64,000 bases of DNA from Cucumis sativus (lineage: Eukaryota; Streptophyta; Magnoliopsida; Cucurbitales; Cucurbitaceae). The notes beneath the pieces are model-generated. The model was not told the DNA's origin. It searched no databases and was given only the letters and a program-made list of their open reading frames with translations. This document shows positions 1 through 12,138 of the stretch, piece by piece. The stretch covers positions 5,230,058-5,294,057 of the forward strand of contig NC_026661.2 in assembly GCF_000004075.3 (NCBI RefSeq), given 5' to 3'. Position numbers and translations under genes: made by a program. The stretch's first letter is position 1; every line of letters starts with the position of its first letter.

Positions 1-4
1 TAAT

Positions 5-664
5 ATGCAGATTCATTTAATAATATTAACCAAGGAAATTAGTAATTATCTGTTTTCTTCCAAAAGGTACCTAACGTTCACAAGCAACGAGTTCACCGGC
101 CCCATCCCAAAAAGCATAGGAATCGGAAAAACAAAGACGAACCTAATCGAAGTCCTGTTCTCCGACAACAAGCTCTCCGGCTGCTTACCGATGGAGATCG
201 GTCTCTTAGAGAACACCATTCTCTTCGACGCAAGTAAAAACTCTCTCACCGGCCCAATCCCATTTTCCTTTTCTTGCTTAGCCAAAATGCAGGTTCTCAA
301 TTTCGCGAACAACACCTTATACGGCGCCGTGCCGGAAGGTGTGTGCAAGTTACCAGACATCCAACAATTGACCCTCCGCAACAACTTCATCACCCAAGTC
401 GGCCCCATCTGCCGGAGCTTGATCTCGAAGAAAGTTCTAGACGTTTCGGGAAACTGCATTTTGGGTCTGCCGGAACAGAAATCGGAAGAGGAATGTACTC
501 ATTTCTTCACTCATGTTGAGCTGTGTCCTGATGAGAAGTCAATGAAGTACATTCCTTGTAAAGAGAATTGGTATTTGAATGAAGATCCCGCCGCCGTACT
601 CCGTCGGCCGGCCAGAAAAGTGACGGAGTTGAGAACATACGCAGCTCTTTCTCCAGTACATTAA
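5..664 (+). CDS. Leucine-rich repeat extensin-like protein, 3' part (At4g06744-like)
   Basis: This is the C-terminal part of a plant LRR cell-wall protein, of the LRX-like group that lacks a long extensin tail. The frame from about position 68 shows successive plant-type LRRs of the form FTGPIP, LSGCLP, LTGPIP and YGAVP. A Cys-rich capping region follows: CRSL, NCILGLP, EECTHFF, LCPDEKS and YIPC. Members of this family sit in the cell wall and are thought to link wall and membrane. The gene runs off the left edge. Residues before the YLTF motif do not look like LRR sequence and follow a T-rich stretch ending in AAAAG at 62-66, so an intron acceptor may lie there; most relatives are intronless, so this is uncertain. 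The last residues (RTYAALSP) match the usual end of this family, and the stop is at 662-664. Confidence 0.75.
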   Translation: MQIHLIILTKEISNYLFSSKRYLTFTSNEFTGPIPKSIGIGKTKTNLIEVLFSDNKLSGCLPMEIGLLENTILFDASKNSLTGPIPFSFSCLAKMQVLNFANNTLYGAVPEGVCKLPDIQQLTLRNNFITQVGPICRSLISKKVLDVSGNCILGLPEQKSEEECTHFFTHVELCPDEKSMKYIPCKENWYLNEDPAAVLRRPARKVTELRTYAALSPVH

Positions 665-2676
665 ATTTCGCATTCAATGTGATGTTTACTTTTCTCTTCT
701 TTCTGTGTGTTTATTACTTATCTATTTGGTCCACAAATTAATTATATAGTTCTTATATATTATTATTATTATTATTAAGATGCAATCAAAAATAAAGAGA
801 TTTGAGGTTGAGATAATTGAGATTGGTAATTGTGAAAATGTATGTATGCATTAGTGATTTTTATTTGTATTGAAATCTAATCAATGTATAATGATAGTAA
901 CACTCGAGTCTCACTTGGCTCCTACTTTTACCCATTTTACTTGCCTCTTCTTTTGATTTTTTCTAAAGGGTGCTGTAATGATGCATGGGCTGCATGAATC
1001 GAGCAAGAACATCTCGAGGTTTATAATACAAATATTAGTTTTGTCACGATATGTGTAGTTAGCCATTTCGAGCAAGAACTCTTTAAGACTATATTAATCA
1101 CTTGCTACAGTAAATTCATATTTTTCTCAATTTTGCTATCACCTTCTGTATATCTTCATGTGAAAACTGAGTAATAAAGTGTGGACATGCATCCACATGC
1201 ACTGCTTTGTAACAAGCATTCATAAAAGTTTGATAACTAACCAACTTTAACATCCCATGCCAACTATTTTTTTTCTATTAATACATGGGATGAAGTACTC
1301 TTTGATCAACTGAGGTGTGATTCAAGATTGAAACGATCCATACTAAAAACGTATGATTTCATGGAAATATTTCAAATTACAAGTGTTCTCAACTACACCA
1401 TTTATGTTGATACGACAAACACAAAATCTATATGAAAATATGAACATCATTTTCTAAGTAGCGATCAATTAATTCTCTTTTCTTTTAAAATTAGTATTGA
1501 CCAATTCACTAGTTTGTTGTGCTAATTTTAAGGATTAGGTAGCTGAACATCAATGTTTCTGTTTTAATTAATATCTTTAATAAATGATATATATCAATGA
1601 TGTTGATACATATACCAAATATAATGAATGTGGGAGTTGTAGGCAAAAGTAGCTAGTTAATTAGTTTGGTTGAAATAAATATGCCCTTCTCTTTGTGTCA
1701 TATGCTTCAATCTTATTATATAATTTATACATATATCGGTTAATGTCTTGTCCATACAACTATACTTGATGAAATCAAAATTAATGTGCAAAAAACCATG
1801 CCATGTTAATTAAATATGAAATGGACCGCAAACTATATGAGAAAATGGTTTCAAAATTGTTAGTATTTTTTCAAAGTTATAAATAGTTATAAACTATTTT
1901 GTAGAAAGGTTGGTTCACTATTTAAAAATTGACTAGAAAACGAAATTAGAATCTAGATATCATTACAACGTATCAATCAGTCTAAACTTTCATCAAATCT
2001 CATTCTAACGAAGTAGCTTTTGAAACTTTTATAAAAGGTCAAAATTGTATGGAATGTTCTAACCAAAGTCTTTTTTTTGTTTCAACATATTTATTTTATA
2101 GGTCAAATTTTTAAATTTTCACTTATTTTCCTTTTCATTCTTTTAAATCTTGTGTTTGATAGATGAATGATGTTGGATGTATTCTATATTTTTGAACGTT
2201 CACATATTTATTCAACACAAAATTAAAAGTTGAGTGTTTTCCTATATACAAACTTTTAATTTAAAATCGACGGTGGAATGATTTGTTTCATTTTTAAAAA
2301 AAAAGATCCTAAATTTAATATATGACATAAAGTCATGATAGATGTAGAAAGAAGTTGGGCTTGGGCTTTGATTTCCAAATTTGTAACACCATACCTCTCT
2401 GTTTTCTATATAGTTTCTTTAAGTTATCTTCCACAGAAGATCAGTGGATATCTTATGGGGATCATCTTGTTCCTATCTTAGAATGATTTAGGGAGTGAAT
2501 ATAATGCATTCTTTTGTGTCAAAAGTATACATAATTGGTCTGTCTGCTTTCTTTGAAAGATAATATATATGAGAAACAAAATACAACTGATCGTTGATGA
2601 TGAAGTTTAATGTTGCCGGAAGCTAACAGGCCTTCTCAATCTCTCCCTCCAACACAACTGTAGACGAAGTTAGCTG

Positions 2677-2700
2677 AGTACTCCGATCCTATGGAGTACT
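2677..2700. repeat. Perfect 8-bp inverted repeat with 8-nt loop
   Basis: AGTACTCC at 2677-2684 is mirrored by GGAGTACT at 2693-2700 around an 8-nt loop. The stem does not extend further. A TGATGA at 2595 and a CTGA at 2674 lie nearby, but their geometry does not fit a C/D snoRNA. The function is unknown. Confidence 0.5.
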
Positions 2701-3229
2701 GAAATCAAAATATATAACTGTTGATGTTTATTAAAACTTATAATTAATTAAAGAAACTATAAAGAATATACTAAAGAAAAATATAAAAATAGATGGCAAT
2801 AATTTAGCAGAATCTAATCCAATATAATATTTATGGGTAAAGGACTAATTATAGTTATTAGGCATAGGGACTTTTAAAAGTGTAACAACCAGATGAATTA
2901 AACAAATATAAAGTTCTTCCTTTTTAAAATTTATAGAGAATATAATCAAATCCTTTGTTAAACTATAAAATGCATTTTGTTTAATCAGGGTTTGCTTGAA
3001 TGGAATGTTAGGTTGGTACAAATACTTTGCAAAAAATATGATTAAATTAAGAATAATAATAATTCTAATTTGTATTTTGGAAATAAGTAAATTTGGTTAT
3101 TCAAATAATTTCAATTTAGTGATTTTAGTTATGCAAAATTTTATGGGTTTAAGAGTTGTTTATTTCCATTTTATTAAATAAATAAATATATATGAAAAAA
3201 AAAAAAGAAAGAAAAAGGAAGAAATAAAA

Positions 3230-3650
3230 GAGCGGTCCAGTTGAGTACGTGAACCGTTGGATTCAAATAAAAACGTGAATTCCGTTAACGGAATCTTTTA
3301 TAATTCTCTCACCGACACCTTTCTCTTTCTCCCCGTACGGTCTTTGGATCTAAATCACCACGTGGATTGCATCCTCCATTCACCAATGACACGCTCCCAC
3401 CTGTACTTCCCAACGTATAACCAAGCGCGTTCTCTTTTCAAGAACTTCCCTCGCGTCGTCACACATATTATATATAATCTCTCAAAGCAAAAAAGAACTG
3501 TTCCCTCCCATCACCGACACCTACCCATCCCCCATTCCTTACCATTACTACCCCTTCTTTTCCTCTTAATTACTCTTTTGCCCCCTCCTCTTCCTCCTTC
3601 CTTTTCACAAACTCAATTTTGAATAATAAAAAGAGGGAAATTGTTCTAAT
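3230..3650 (+). promoter_or_regulatory. Orphan promoter-like block with G-box, TATA and pyrimidine-rich leader
   Basis: Reading plus, the block holds a 16-nt perfect palindrome at 3279-3294 (ATTCCGTTAACGGAAT). It also has a CACGTGG G-box/ABRE core at about 3359, a TATATATAAT run at about 3468-3477, and a long C/T-rich stretch at about 3500-3610 that resembles a plant 5' leader. No coding region follows before the convergent IRX15 gene. It could be the promoter of a non-coding transcript or the stranded promoter of a lost gene. Confidence 0.35.
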
Positions 3651-4329
3651 CCTTACTAAATACACACTTAGGGAGAATTCAAACCATTCTAACTTTTATG
3701 TTGGAGACACGTGGTTTGATTTTAGTTGACCGCTACTTTATGACAACAGATATATACCTTATTAAACTTGTCATAATCTAATTAACTTTCAATTAACCAA
3801 ATTCTTGAAACAAAAACATAACAAATTCAAATCTAACTCAACTAAATCAAGAGATGATTTTAATCTTTGGTTCTCATTTTGTTTTTAAATGATGAAATGG
3901 TTGTGATATCATGTGTATAGATCTATGTGTGCGTAGTGTAATTCAAGAAAGGATAAAACAGAAGTTTTGTTCTTCTTATTTCTTTTCAAGGCAACCAAAT
4001 GTGGAGTAAGAGGCTACGCCTTAAAAGGAATGCATGAGTATCCGCCACAGGAACAGAAAGTAATTTTCATTTCTTTGTTGAGTGATGACAAGAAAAAAGT
4101 GATGAACAGTGTAAAAGAAAGCAAGGAGGTTGCTTGCTTTCATATATATACATTTTCTCGCACTTTCTCGGAAACCAAACACATACATAAGGAAAAGAAC
4201 ATTCCGATTACCTAGAACGTAATACATCCATCACACATCAGTATAATACTAACAAAAAGAGAAAAGTATTAAGATTTTACAAAACTATAATCACAAACCC
4301 ACATAATAATTATCAAACAATCAAAAGAG

Positions 4330-5292
4330 TTACGACGAACCAGAAGAAGAATTCTTACAGAATCTACCGCCCTTTCTTTCCCTTACCTTCTCCACCACAA
4401 AATGTCCCAATGAATCCACCGATTCCGCCAAATTTTCCCGGCAAAGAAACTCCTCGCTGTAAATCCTCTCAACCTCCCGCCCCATTTCGTGAACGAACAC
4501 ATGGGTTTTCGAATTCCCTTTCCCACATTTACTTCTCGCCAAAACTCCCGCCGTGAAGATAGCCGACATTCTTCCCGGCGATCCCGCATTGTACCCGCGA
4601 GGTCCATCCACCAGAATCACATCCCATGGGACTTGGTAAATGTGGTTAGGCAAATCGTTGATGCCCAGTTTGCATTCGGAGAAGAGGAGATTCTGAACGG
4701 GTTTACATTCGTTATCTGCTTGTGATTTGGCCAGAAACAGAAGCTCTTTCATCTCGCTTACTTTTGTCGTGTATTGAACATCGTACGCTTCTGTTCCCGG
4801 GTTGGATTGCTCGAATTTAGATACCTGGAATTCGTTTTCGTCGAGGAAGACGGTGACACCGGCGTGGTTGAGGGCGCGCCAGAGGAGGGATTCGTGGGTT
4901 AAGCCAAAGATTAAGAAATTACAAGCTGGAGCGCAAGGGGAGAGCGCGACGGCAATGGAGGAAAGCTCAGCGGTGGACATGTGGGGTTTGGTGGAGTTAG
5001 TGTCGGCGGCAGCGTAGTGAAGGAGTGCAGAGGAAATGGGATGGGGGAGGGGAGCGGTGGAGGCAACGTTGGGAGCATGTCCGGCAAGGGAGCGGCGAGA
5101 GGCGGTGGAAGTGGAGAAGGTAGAGTTAATGAGAGTGAGAGTGAAGGCGAGAGTGAAGAAGGTGAGGAAGGAGAAGAGCCAACGGCGAGGGGAGAGAGTG
5201 GGTGGTCCAGAAGCGGGAGTGGGGGTGGGGAGGGGTTGTTTGTGGATGGAAGGGTGGAGGAGGATGAGCTTGGCGTTGGCGGTGGATTTCAT
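4330..5292 (-). CDS. IRX15: IRX15/IRX15-like DUF579 protein (xylan biosynthesis)
   Basis: This is an intronless gene of 320 residues, the usual length for IRX15-type DUF579 (Polysacc_synt_4) proteins. These are Golgi type II membrane proteins needed for normal glucuronoxylan in secondary walls. The start context and the opening residues (KLILLHP) match the family, followed by a Pro-rich stretch and one membrane anchor at about residues 37-56. The lumenal DUF579 domain begins near residue 105, with the nucleotide-binding-like strand FLIFGL at 126-131, the loop GVTVFLDEN at 145-153 and the conserved LVDGPRGY at 227-234. The related GXM proteins are glucuronoxylan 4-O-methyltransferases, but the N-terminus here fits the IRX15 side, whose biochemical activity is less clear. 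The gene stands alone, convergent with the promoter-like block to its left. Confidence 0.88.
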   Translation of the reverse strand: MKSTANAKLILLHPSIHKQPLPTPTPASGPPTLSPRRWLFSFLTFFTLAFTLTLINSTFSTSTASRRSLAGHAPNVASTAPLPHPISSALLHYAAADTNSTKPHMSTAELSSIAVALSPCAPACNFLIFGLTHESLLWRALNHAGVTVFLDENEFQVSKFEQSNPGTEAYDVQYTTKVSEMKELLFLAKSQADNECKPVQNLLFSECKLGINDLPNHIYQVPWDVILVDGPRGYNAGSPGRMSAIFTAGVLARSKCGKGNSKTHVFVHEMGREVERIYSEEFLCRENLAESVDSLGHFVVEKVRERKGGRFCKNSSSGSS

Positions 5293-6920
5293 GGCGGTTG
5301 GGATTTAGAAAATTGAAGAGAGAAAAGGGAAAGAATGGAGGGAGAAGAAGAGAAGTTAGTATTTGTAATTTGAAGGAGTTTGGGGTTGAGGTAGAAGACG
5401 AGTGGAATTCACGAAGTAAAGGTGACGCGTGAGGTGTGAGTATACGTTTTTCTTTATAAATTTATTATTTATTTTCGGGTACAAATTTGAAGACAAAGGA
5501 GTGAATGAGCTGATCATAAATAAATGCCTTTTTTTCTTTTTCTTTTACACACACATATATATATATATATATATTAAATTATTGAATTAATTTTTTCACA
5601 TGCAAAATATTTTTCATTAAAATTATATAATATTATAAACTTATTTATAACAAATAAAATATCATTTACTATCCATTTAAAATAAAAATTAAATTAAATA
5701 TGCGGTAAAAGTAAAATATGGAGTGCAATTGGAAAAGGAATAATATTAGTTATGTACCCATCAATTCTTTTATTTTTTATTTGTCAATAAACACTTAATT
5801 AGTTGGAAATATTAGATTTTTATGAAATTAGAACTATAAACCATAAAACATAGATATGAAAAAAGGAAGAAAAAATTCCCATTTATTTGGAAAGAAAAAT
5901 ACAAAAGTGGTGATGAAAATGAATGTGAAATATAAAAGATATATCAATTATGGGATGATGTTGATTCATGAATGATGAACAATTTTGATATACTTGATTG
6001 CATTTCTTTCAAATATAATATCTGATTTGACAACCAAATCACTGTTATAATCAAACTTTACTAACTAAGAATGTGTTCTTTTCGTTTCTAAAATTAATTT
6101 TGTTTATTATTATTATTAATAATGCAACATGGAACCAACAAACATTTTTTTTAAATAATAAGTCAATTAAAAGTCATTTTCATGCATTGCCACCCATTTG
6201 TTTATTTACTCATAAAATGTTTTAAATTCGTATTTTAAAAACATACTATATTGTGTTTCAACGTCACTTCTTGAAAAGTTCAAGTTTCAAAATTTTGTAT
6301 ATTATATAGAGTAAAAAATAAATGAAATAATATTCCAATTTGAATAAAATTTAAAGTTACTTTTTACACTAAACATCAATCATTTTTATTCCAAATTTTA
6401 GAGTTTTTTTTTAAAAAAAATTAATTTTAATAGTTTAAAAGTATTTTCTTCAAAATTTTAAGATATTATTGATACAAAGTAAAATCTATTATGTGAAAAT
6501 AATTAGTGTCATCTCAATCCTCATCAAATCATGGTGTTTTTAGAATTTGATTTAGAAAAACATAATGTATTCAAATCAATTTAAAAAAGAAATGAAAAAT
6601 ATAATTTATTTAAAAATATGACACACGTCTCCTAAAAAGAATAAAGAAGCAATAAGCGGAAAATTAGCAAGAAATTGTGGTAGAAGTCAAAAAAGGACAA
6701 ACCGGAATGGAGGGAGCGGTTTAAGGTAGGAGGGTACTTCCGGAAATTTTCACTTTTCATTTTTTTTTTTACTTTTTGACTCTCAAAATACCCATTTGAG
6801 ACCTTCCCTGTCCTTTATCAACTTTCCAAGACTTATCTTCATCTCCTTGGTTTTAGAAAGTTTGTAATTTCAATACCTTTCCATTCCCCCCTTTTCTGTT
6901 TGAAAATTTAAATCTTTTGT

Positions 6921-6946
6921 TCTGCCATTGACGAGCATGAGTGCTT
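6921..6946 (+). pseudogene. Short relic of a UGT73 coding sequence
   Basis: These 26 bases match the intact UGT gene downstream (13088-13113) at 25 of 26 positions. In the same frame they encode the family motif AIDEHEC, which precedes the conserved KWLDS in all UGTs of the cluster. Flanking bases are not UGT-like. It lies 5.4 kb upstream of the cluster. The match is too long to expect by chance between a few kb of UGT sequence and this window, but it is too short to date or orient further. Confidence 0.45.
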
Positions 6947-7077
6947 CAAATATATTGATATCTTTCAACATGGGTGAAATCAGAGAACTTCGTAGGATCT
7001 ATGGAGGACTTCTTCATGACCATTTGGATGATGAGTGCATGGCTGCTTCTACCGATGATCGAGTTACCAATCATTAA
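6937..7077 (+). CDS. Small open frame of unknown function (46 codons)
   Basis: A frame beginning MSASNILIS and ending DDRVTNH follows a T/C-rich, leader-like stretch (about 6780-6900). I do not recognise the product. Its first bases overlap the UGT73 relic in another frame, so it may be only a chance frame next to a rearrangement scar. A second in-frame Met lies at 6970. Confidence 0.15.
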   Translation: MSASNILISFNMGEIRELRRIYGGLLHDHLDDECMAASTDDRVTNH

Positions 7078-10000
7078 GGAACTAATGGGTTTTGAACGAA
7101 TAGTTCACTTGAATATTGGTTTTGAACTTTAACTAAGAATCTTGAGAGCAAACTAGAAAGAAAGTGAGACGGATGTCAAAGGCACCAAACAACTACACGA
7201 AAAACCCGAGTGCAATAATCATTCTTTTCAATACATAGCTTGACAAAATCTTGACAACTTAAAAGGAAACTAAACCAACATAAGAAAAAGTGTATATATA
7301 TATTGGATAAAAAAGTGTAAAAAATTAATCTATCAAATAGTAAAAAGTTGAGTTAAGTAATACAAACAGTTCACATGTATTATACAAATTAATTTTTTAG
7401 ATAAGCTTAAATTTTTTAAAAGAAATTGAATATAATTAGAGTATGGACGATACATCTTTCGAACATTTTAAAATGAAAAAGCAATGGAATGGTTAAGGAA
7501 AGAGCAATTGTAAGGAAAAGGAATTGTTAAATGGTTCGAAAAATAAAGGGGTGAAGAAGGGGAGAAAGAAGAGAGAAGGATAGTTATAATGAGATGAGAG
7601 ATATCAACTCCGCATTAACCGGCCGCTAGCAAATGTCTTATCTTAATAACTCATAAACATATCAATTTTTTCCAACACACACATGTGGTTCTATTATTAT
7701 TATTATTATTATCATTACACATTAAATCTATCTTATTCTCCCTCTATATACTTAATTTCATTAAGAAACTATAACCACTCAAAATATATAGATTAAAATT
7801 TAACAAATTTTATAGTATGAAAACTGAAATTATTATATTGATCAGTTTGAAATAGAGAAAGAGCTTGGATATTAAAAATAGTTTGAAAATTAATTGGTAA
7901 TGAAAGATGCAATGTATGGATCTTTTAAAATTGTGGAGTAAGTTTACAATATTTGGGTCAAAATCTTTATTTATTTGTTCACTCATATTGCCTATGGTAG
8001 AAGAAAATGAGATTTCAAGGAAAGTAACCTATGTATTTTATAAGAATAATTGTGAGGTCTCTCAGTTATATGCAATATTTTTAATTATCTAAACTTAACA
8101 TCACTAAAGTTTAATTTAAACAAGGAAGGTCAACGTCAACCCTAATAAAATGTGAAACCAAAAGACATGCCCCCAAGCCTAATAGATTATCTTATTATCG
8201 TGACCTAACTCTAAAAAAAATACCTTATATAACAGTTATGAATAACTATTTCTATACTTCTTTCTTACCATATCATTCTTCATCCCAATTATTACAAACT
8301 TTTTTTATAATTTGTTTTCCAAATCTTTTCTCTCTTCCTAATTATTACAAATTTACCTTTTCTCATATGCAATTCACATATATTTCTTTTTATCCAAACT
8401 TTAACATTAATACTTATACAATCAACTTCAAAGTTAAATGTTTGATTCTCCACTCCACCATCTATAATAAAATAAATTGAAAAGTGAATACAAAAAAAGT
8501 AAAGAAAAAGAAAAAGAGACCGACACATTTGCAAATTCACCATAACACTACTTGCATATATATACACAGAAAAAGAAAATAATTGAGGCATGAGAGTCCA
8601 ATCATTTCAAAGCTATTAATTAATCAATTAAGAAATACAAAAAAGGAAAACTTTAATTAATTTCCGGTGGGTATATAATAACAATAATGATGATGATGTG
8701 AATATAATTAAGAGTACCAATGTGTGTTTAAAGTTACAAAACAAATAATAACTAAAAATAAAGAAGAGGATCTGCATATAGCATTTTAGTGGACCTTTTT
8801 AGGGCTGCATTCTTAACCCTTTCATTATTTTCATTTTAAATGGTGTAGGGAACTCCCCCACCTTACCTACGAACCTTCCATCCCATAATCCAACCATTAT
8901 TTCCCATTACTACTCTTCTTTATATATACACAAGAGGTTAGATGCCAAAGGAAGCAAAGGTATATTGTATATATAAGAGACCGATTACAACATCTTGTAA
9001 ATTAGTGGGTTGGAAGGATATATGACGATATAACTTATGGAAGTATTTGTTTGTGAAACAACTAAAGAAGGCTTAAGAATCATAATTGAATAATGAGGAA
9101 AAGAAAAGACCCTCGAATTAAAAAAGAGAATTTTTGGTTTGGGTGTTAGTAGGAGGGTGTGAGAGCTGGGAGATATATGTGTCATGTCATATCTATCCAA
9201 CCAAAGAATCAAAGATTAAGACAAATTGAAGGATTACATAAAAGCTAGCAAGAAACCAAATAATAGTCCATCATATAAAATTAATTGACTAAAGTTCAGA
9301 ACTACTTTTCCCACAAAACCCACAATTTAGTTATTATACTTTCAACTATTTTTATTTATATACACATATTTAATGATTTGAATTAAAGAAATCTTATCAA
9401 CCTCTATAACTAATTAATGAAAACTGTTTACATTGGTTGGTTTTCATATATTCATGGGTTACATAAAATTAGTTTTGATTGAAATGAACCAATTCTAATG
9501 CTTACGATTATTTTAAGTATGGAGCCATTTTGATGATTTATTGAAAGTAACATTAAGATCATTGAAAGCACAAATGTACTTTTAACTTAAAAAGGGAAAA
9601 GGGAAAAATTAAATTAGTGATTAATTAGTAGGAAAATTTGTGAAAGGTGGCTGTTTTGGGGTCCATTTGCATTGCATTTTTCCTTTTAATTTCATTGAGT
9701 TTGGTTAGTTACTACCCTTTTCCCCCCTCAAACCCAAAGTGCTTTTTCTAATGCCTCAATTTGCCCAATCATTATGCTCCATTCTTCCTAGACATTAATT
9801 GATCATTCACCTCAATCAAATATATCTTTTTTATAAGGTCGCTTCTACCAAATTTCTAAAATTTTATTAATAGATCCATTCTAGTTTACAATAATACCAA
9901 AATTAAATTAAAATGCCTTTCATATAGTTTACTTCAATTTTTTTTGGTTACTTTTACAATTTATAACAACCATGACAATAAAAATGATTATTCTTACTTT

Positions 10001-10867
10001 TCATACCATAAGACACATACAAACGGTAACTATAATTATAAAATAATTCAAGCTCGAAACATATAAACTAAATTAATCACAATTTACCTCCTCAAGTGTA
10101 ATGATTTTAGTATCGGTATGAAACACAAGTAAACAACATTAAATGTAATTAAATGCGAGGTTAATATATTTCTTATGTTCACATGAGATTTCGGGAGAAA
10201 TGTAATTCATGAAATTGAATTTTGTATATTGATTTATACAGGGTTGTGGATACAATCTCTAACATTTACTCATTTGATGCTTTCTCTCGAATACAAATTA
10301 AAAAAATTTAGAACTTCTTGGTATTCGGTCTTTAGGATGTTGTAATTGTAAGTCGATTTGAATTTCGTTCTTTTGGAATTCAAGAAAAGCTTAATCTCTC
10401 AAGTCTTCAATCTTTCAGAAGACATTGATCTCGAGGTTGATACGAACTTGCACGTGTTGAGAGCTTGTAGAAGTTTGAATCTTTAATTTTTCAAAGCTTC
10501 AATACTTCATACCTTCAATTATTATTTCAACCACAAGATTGGATGAGAATCTCTAATTATAGAGAATTTTCATGAACTTTGGATATGCTTAGGTCCATTT
10601 GTCGGTTGAATTTAGGTTCATTTTGCTTGGTGAGCTTGGACTTGAGCCCATTTACCTGTTAAGCTTGAGCTTGGGCTTGAGTCAATTTGCTCAGCAGGCC
10701 TGAGGCTTATTATTTATTTGGCTCAATTTTACATCGAGGCTTGAATTAAGTTGGATATGAGAAAAGTTGACTATCAAATCCAATTAAATTATGAATGTCA
10801 CAATTTTGGTATGATAATGAATTTAATTGGTGAACCCAAAGAATATATATATATATTTGTTTGTGAT

Positions 10868-11065
10868 GGAGGAAGTGATAGGGGTAATTGGGCCGAGGAA
10901 AGTCCCCGGCCTATAAACTGTGAAGATACAGGCCCGGAAACGGGTTTATTTAGGTAAAGATCAATGGGCCATCGCAGTAAACAATTGGGATGGTAGCTGG
11001 GTGGCACACGTGTGGGAGCGCCTCAGAACGGGGCTTACACTTCCGGCGGCAATTTTGAACTTTTT
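10868..11065 (+). ncRNA. RNase P/MRP-type RNA core (candidate MRP RNA gene or copy)
   Basis: A GC-rich island in AT-rich DNA carries both strands of the universal P4 helix. CR-I (GAGGAAAGTCCCCGG, 10895-10909) pairs with the CR-V-like CAGAACGGGGCTTA (11024-11037). A900-G902 pair with C11034-T11036, U903 is a single bulge, and C904-G908 pair with C11029-G11033; this bulged uridine is a hallmark of P4. GGAAGTG (10871-10877) pairs with CACTTCC (11038-11044), one base from P4, as P2 does. ATAAA/TTTAT (10913-10917/10945-10949) encloses two hairpins: CTGT-GAAGAT-ACAG (10918-10931) and CCCG-GAAA-CGGG (10933-10944), like P8 and P9. CCATC/GATGG (10969-10973/10989-10993) forms a further stem. A TATA run at 10844-10855 lies about 25 bases before P2, and T-runs at 11053 and 11061 could end Pol III transcription. 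Plant nuclear RNase P is protein-only, so MRP is the likelier class. The usual large P3 domain and a clear plant upstream sequence element are missing, so it may be a truncated copy. Confidence 0.5.
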
Positions 11066-12138
11066 ATTATTTTATAGTAAATTTCCATTATTAATACTAA
11101 TCTCGATTAATTAAATGAGTTTGGGATTTAATAACAAAGAAAGTAAAATAGAGAAGAAATAGGCAATGGATAGGATAATTAATTTGAAATTGAGATTAAA
11201 ACAAAAGATATAGAATGGAAAGGGTGAGAGAGTTTGTAGGGATTATGTTGAAGGAAGTCGAAAGCGCGTTCGTCACTAATAAGAAAGTGAAAGAACAGGG
11301 AAATGAAGGGTGGAGATTGATTGAGTGACGCAAGTGCTGACACTATAATTCTCACGAACTCACAAGTCGCCATTTCCATTCTCATGCCTCTTTGCCTCTT
11401 TCCTTTTCATTCACTTTTCAATTTTATAAAATATTTCCATTTTATTATTCTTCAGTGTTTGACAAGAGAAAGGAAAAGAAAAACCCCACTTCTTATGCTA
11501 CCTCACTCTAACTTCTTCTACAATCTTAGACATAGATATAAGAAAAAGGAAATTTATATCTTGAATGAGGTTTTGAATTGACCATCTATGGGATGAACTT
11601 AAAAGAAATTATGTCTCCATATTTGGAAATGGTCATTTCTGTCTTCTGTCTAATGCACTAATTTAATAGAATAGAGAGAGAATTTTAATTTAATGAAAGA
11701 AAAAAATTGGTGTTAAATTAAAGAGAGAGAAACTCATGTTTTTATAACATCCATTGCTAAGGATAAAACTTCATATACATATATATAAAGTAAATGTGGT
11801 ATTATTAGGGATGTGAAGGTATTTGTAAGAGTGATAGACAAAAGTAAAACTTGAAAAAAACAAATGGCATGAGAGGCAAAAAGAAAAGGAAGTGAGGCTT
11901 TGGAGATGATGCAAAACAAAATTGATTTTGGATTCCATTACCAACGTAACACAATATATTATGCAATTATTATCTGAACACTGCGGAAAAAGGGAATCCA
12001 TCGCTGTGGGCATGAGAGACAATAAGTAAAGCTATTCATTTTTCTAATTCACCAAACTACGACAACTTTTCTACATTGTTTATTGGGTTTATTTAAACTA
12101 AGACATCCAAGAATTCCATTCATATTTGGCTTCTTCTC

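Larger units (their letters stand above)
665..4329. other. Gene-free AT-rich stretch between LRR and IRX15 genes
   Basis: I see no supported protein gene in these 3.7 kb. The stretch holds a short TTA microsatellite near 760-780, a perfect 8-bp hairpin at 2677-2700, and a promoter-like block at about 3230-3650 with no coding region behind it. The open frames here are short, of simple composition and unlike known proteins. Confidence 0.6.

Noticed and set aside
2592-2690. Possible C/D snoRNA (TGATGA at 2595, CTGA at 2674, short GATCG/CGATC ends)
   Set aside because: The closing stem sits six bases past the D box, and no guide complementarity is evident. The nearby 8-bp hairpin explains part of the symmetry.
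3257-3622. 121-codon plus-strand frame
   Set aside because: Low-complexity Pro/Leu-rich translation of a promoter and C/T-rich leader, with no family likeness.
4981-5316. Gly/Glu-rich plus-strand frames over the IRX15 gene
   Set aside because: They are antisense shadows of the IRX15 N-terminal coding region.
8942-9022. 26-codon frame after a TATA-like TATATATAC
   Set aside because: No recognisable product, no conservation test possible, and similar frames are common in this AT-rich DNA.
10240-10740. Repeat-like sequence that might be an LTR-type fossil fragment
   Set aside because: I could find neither paired ends, target duplication nor any coding part, so the family cannot be assigned.
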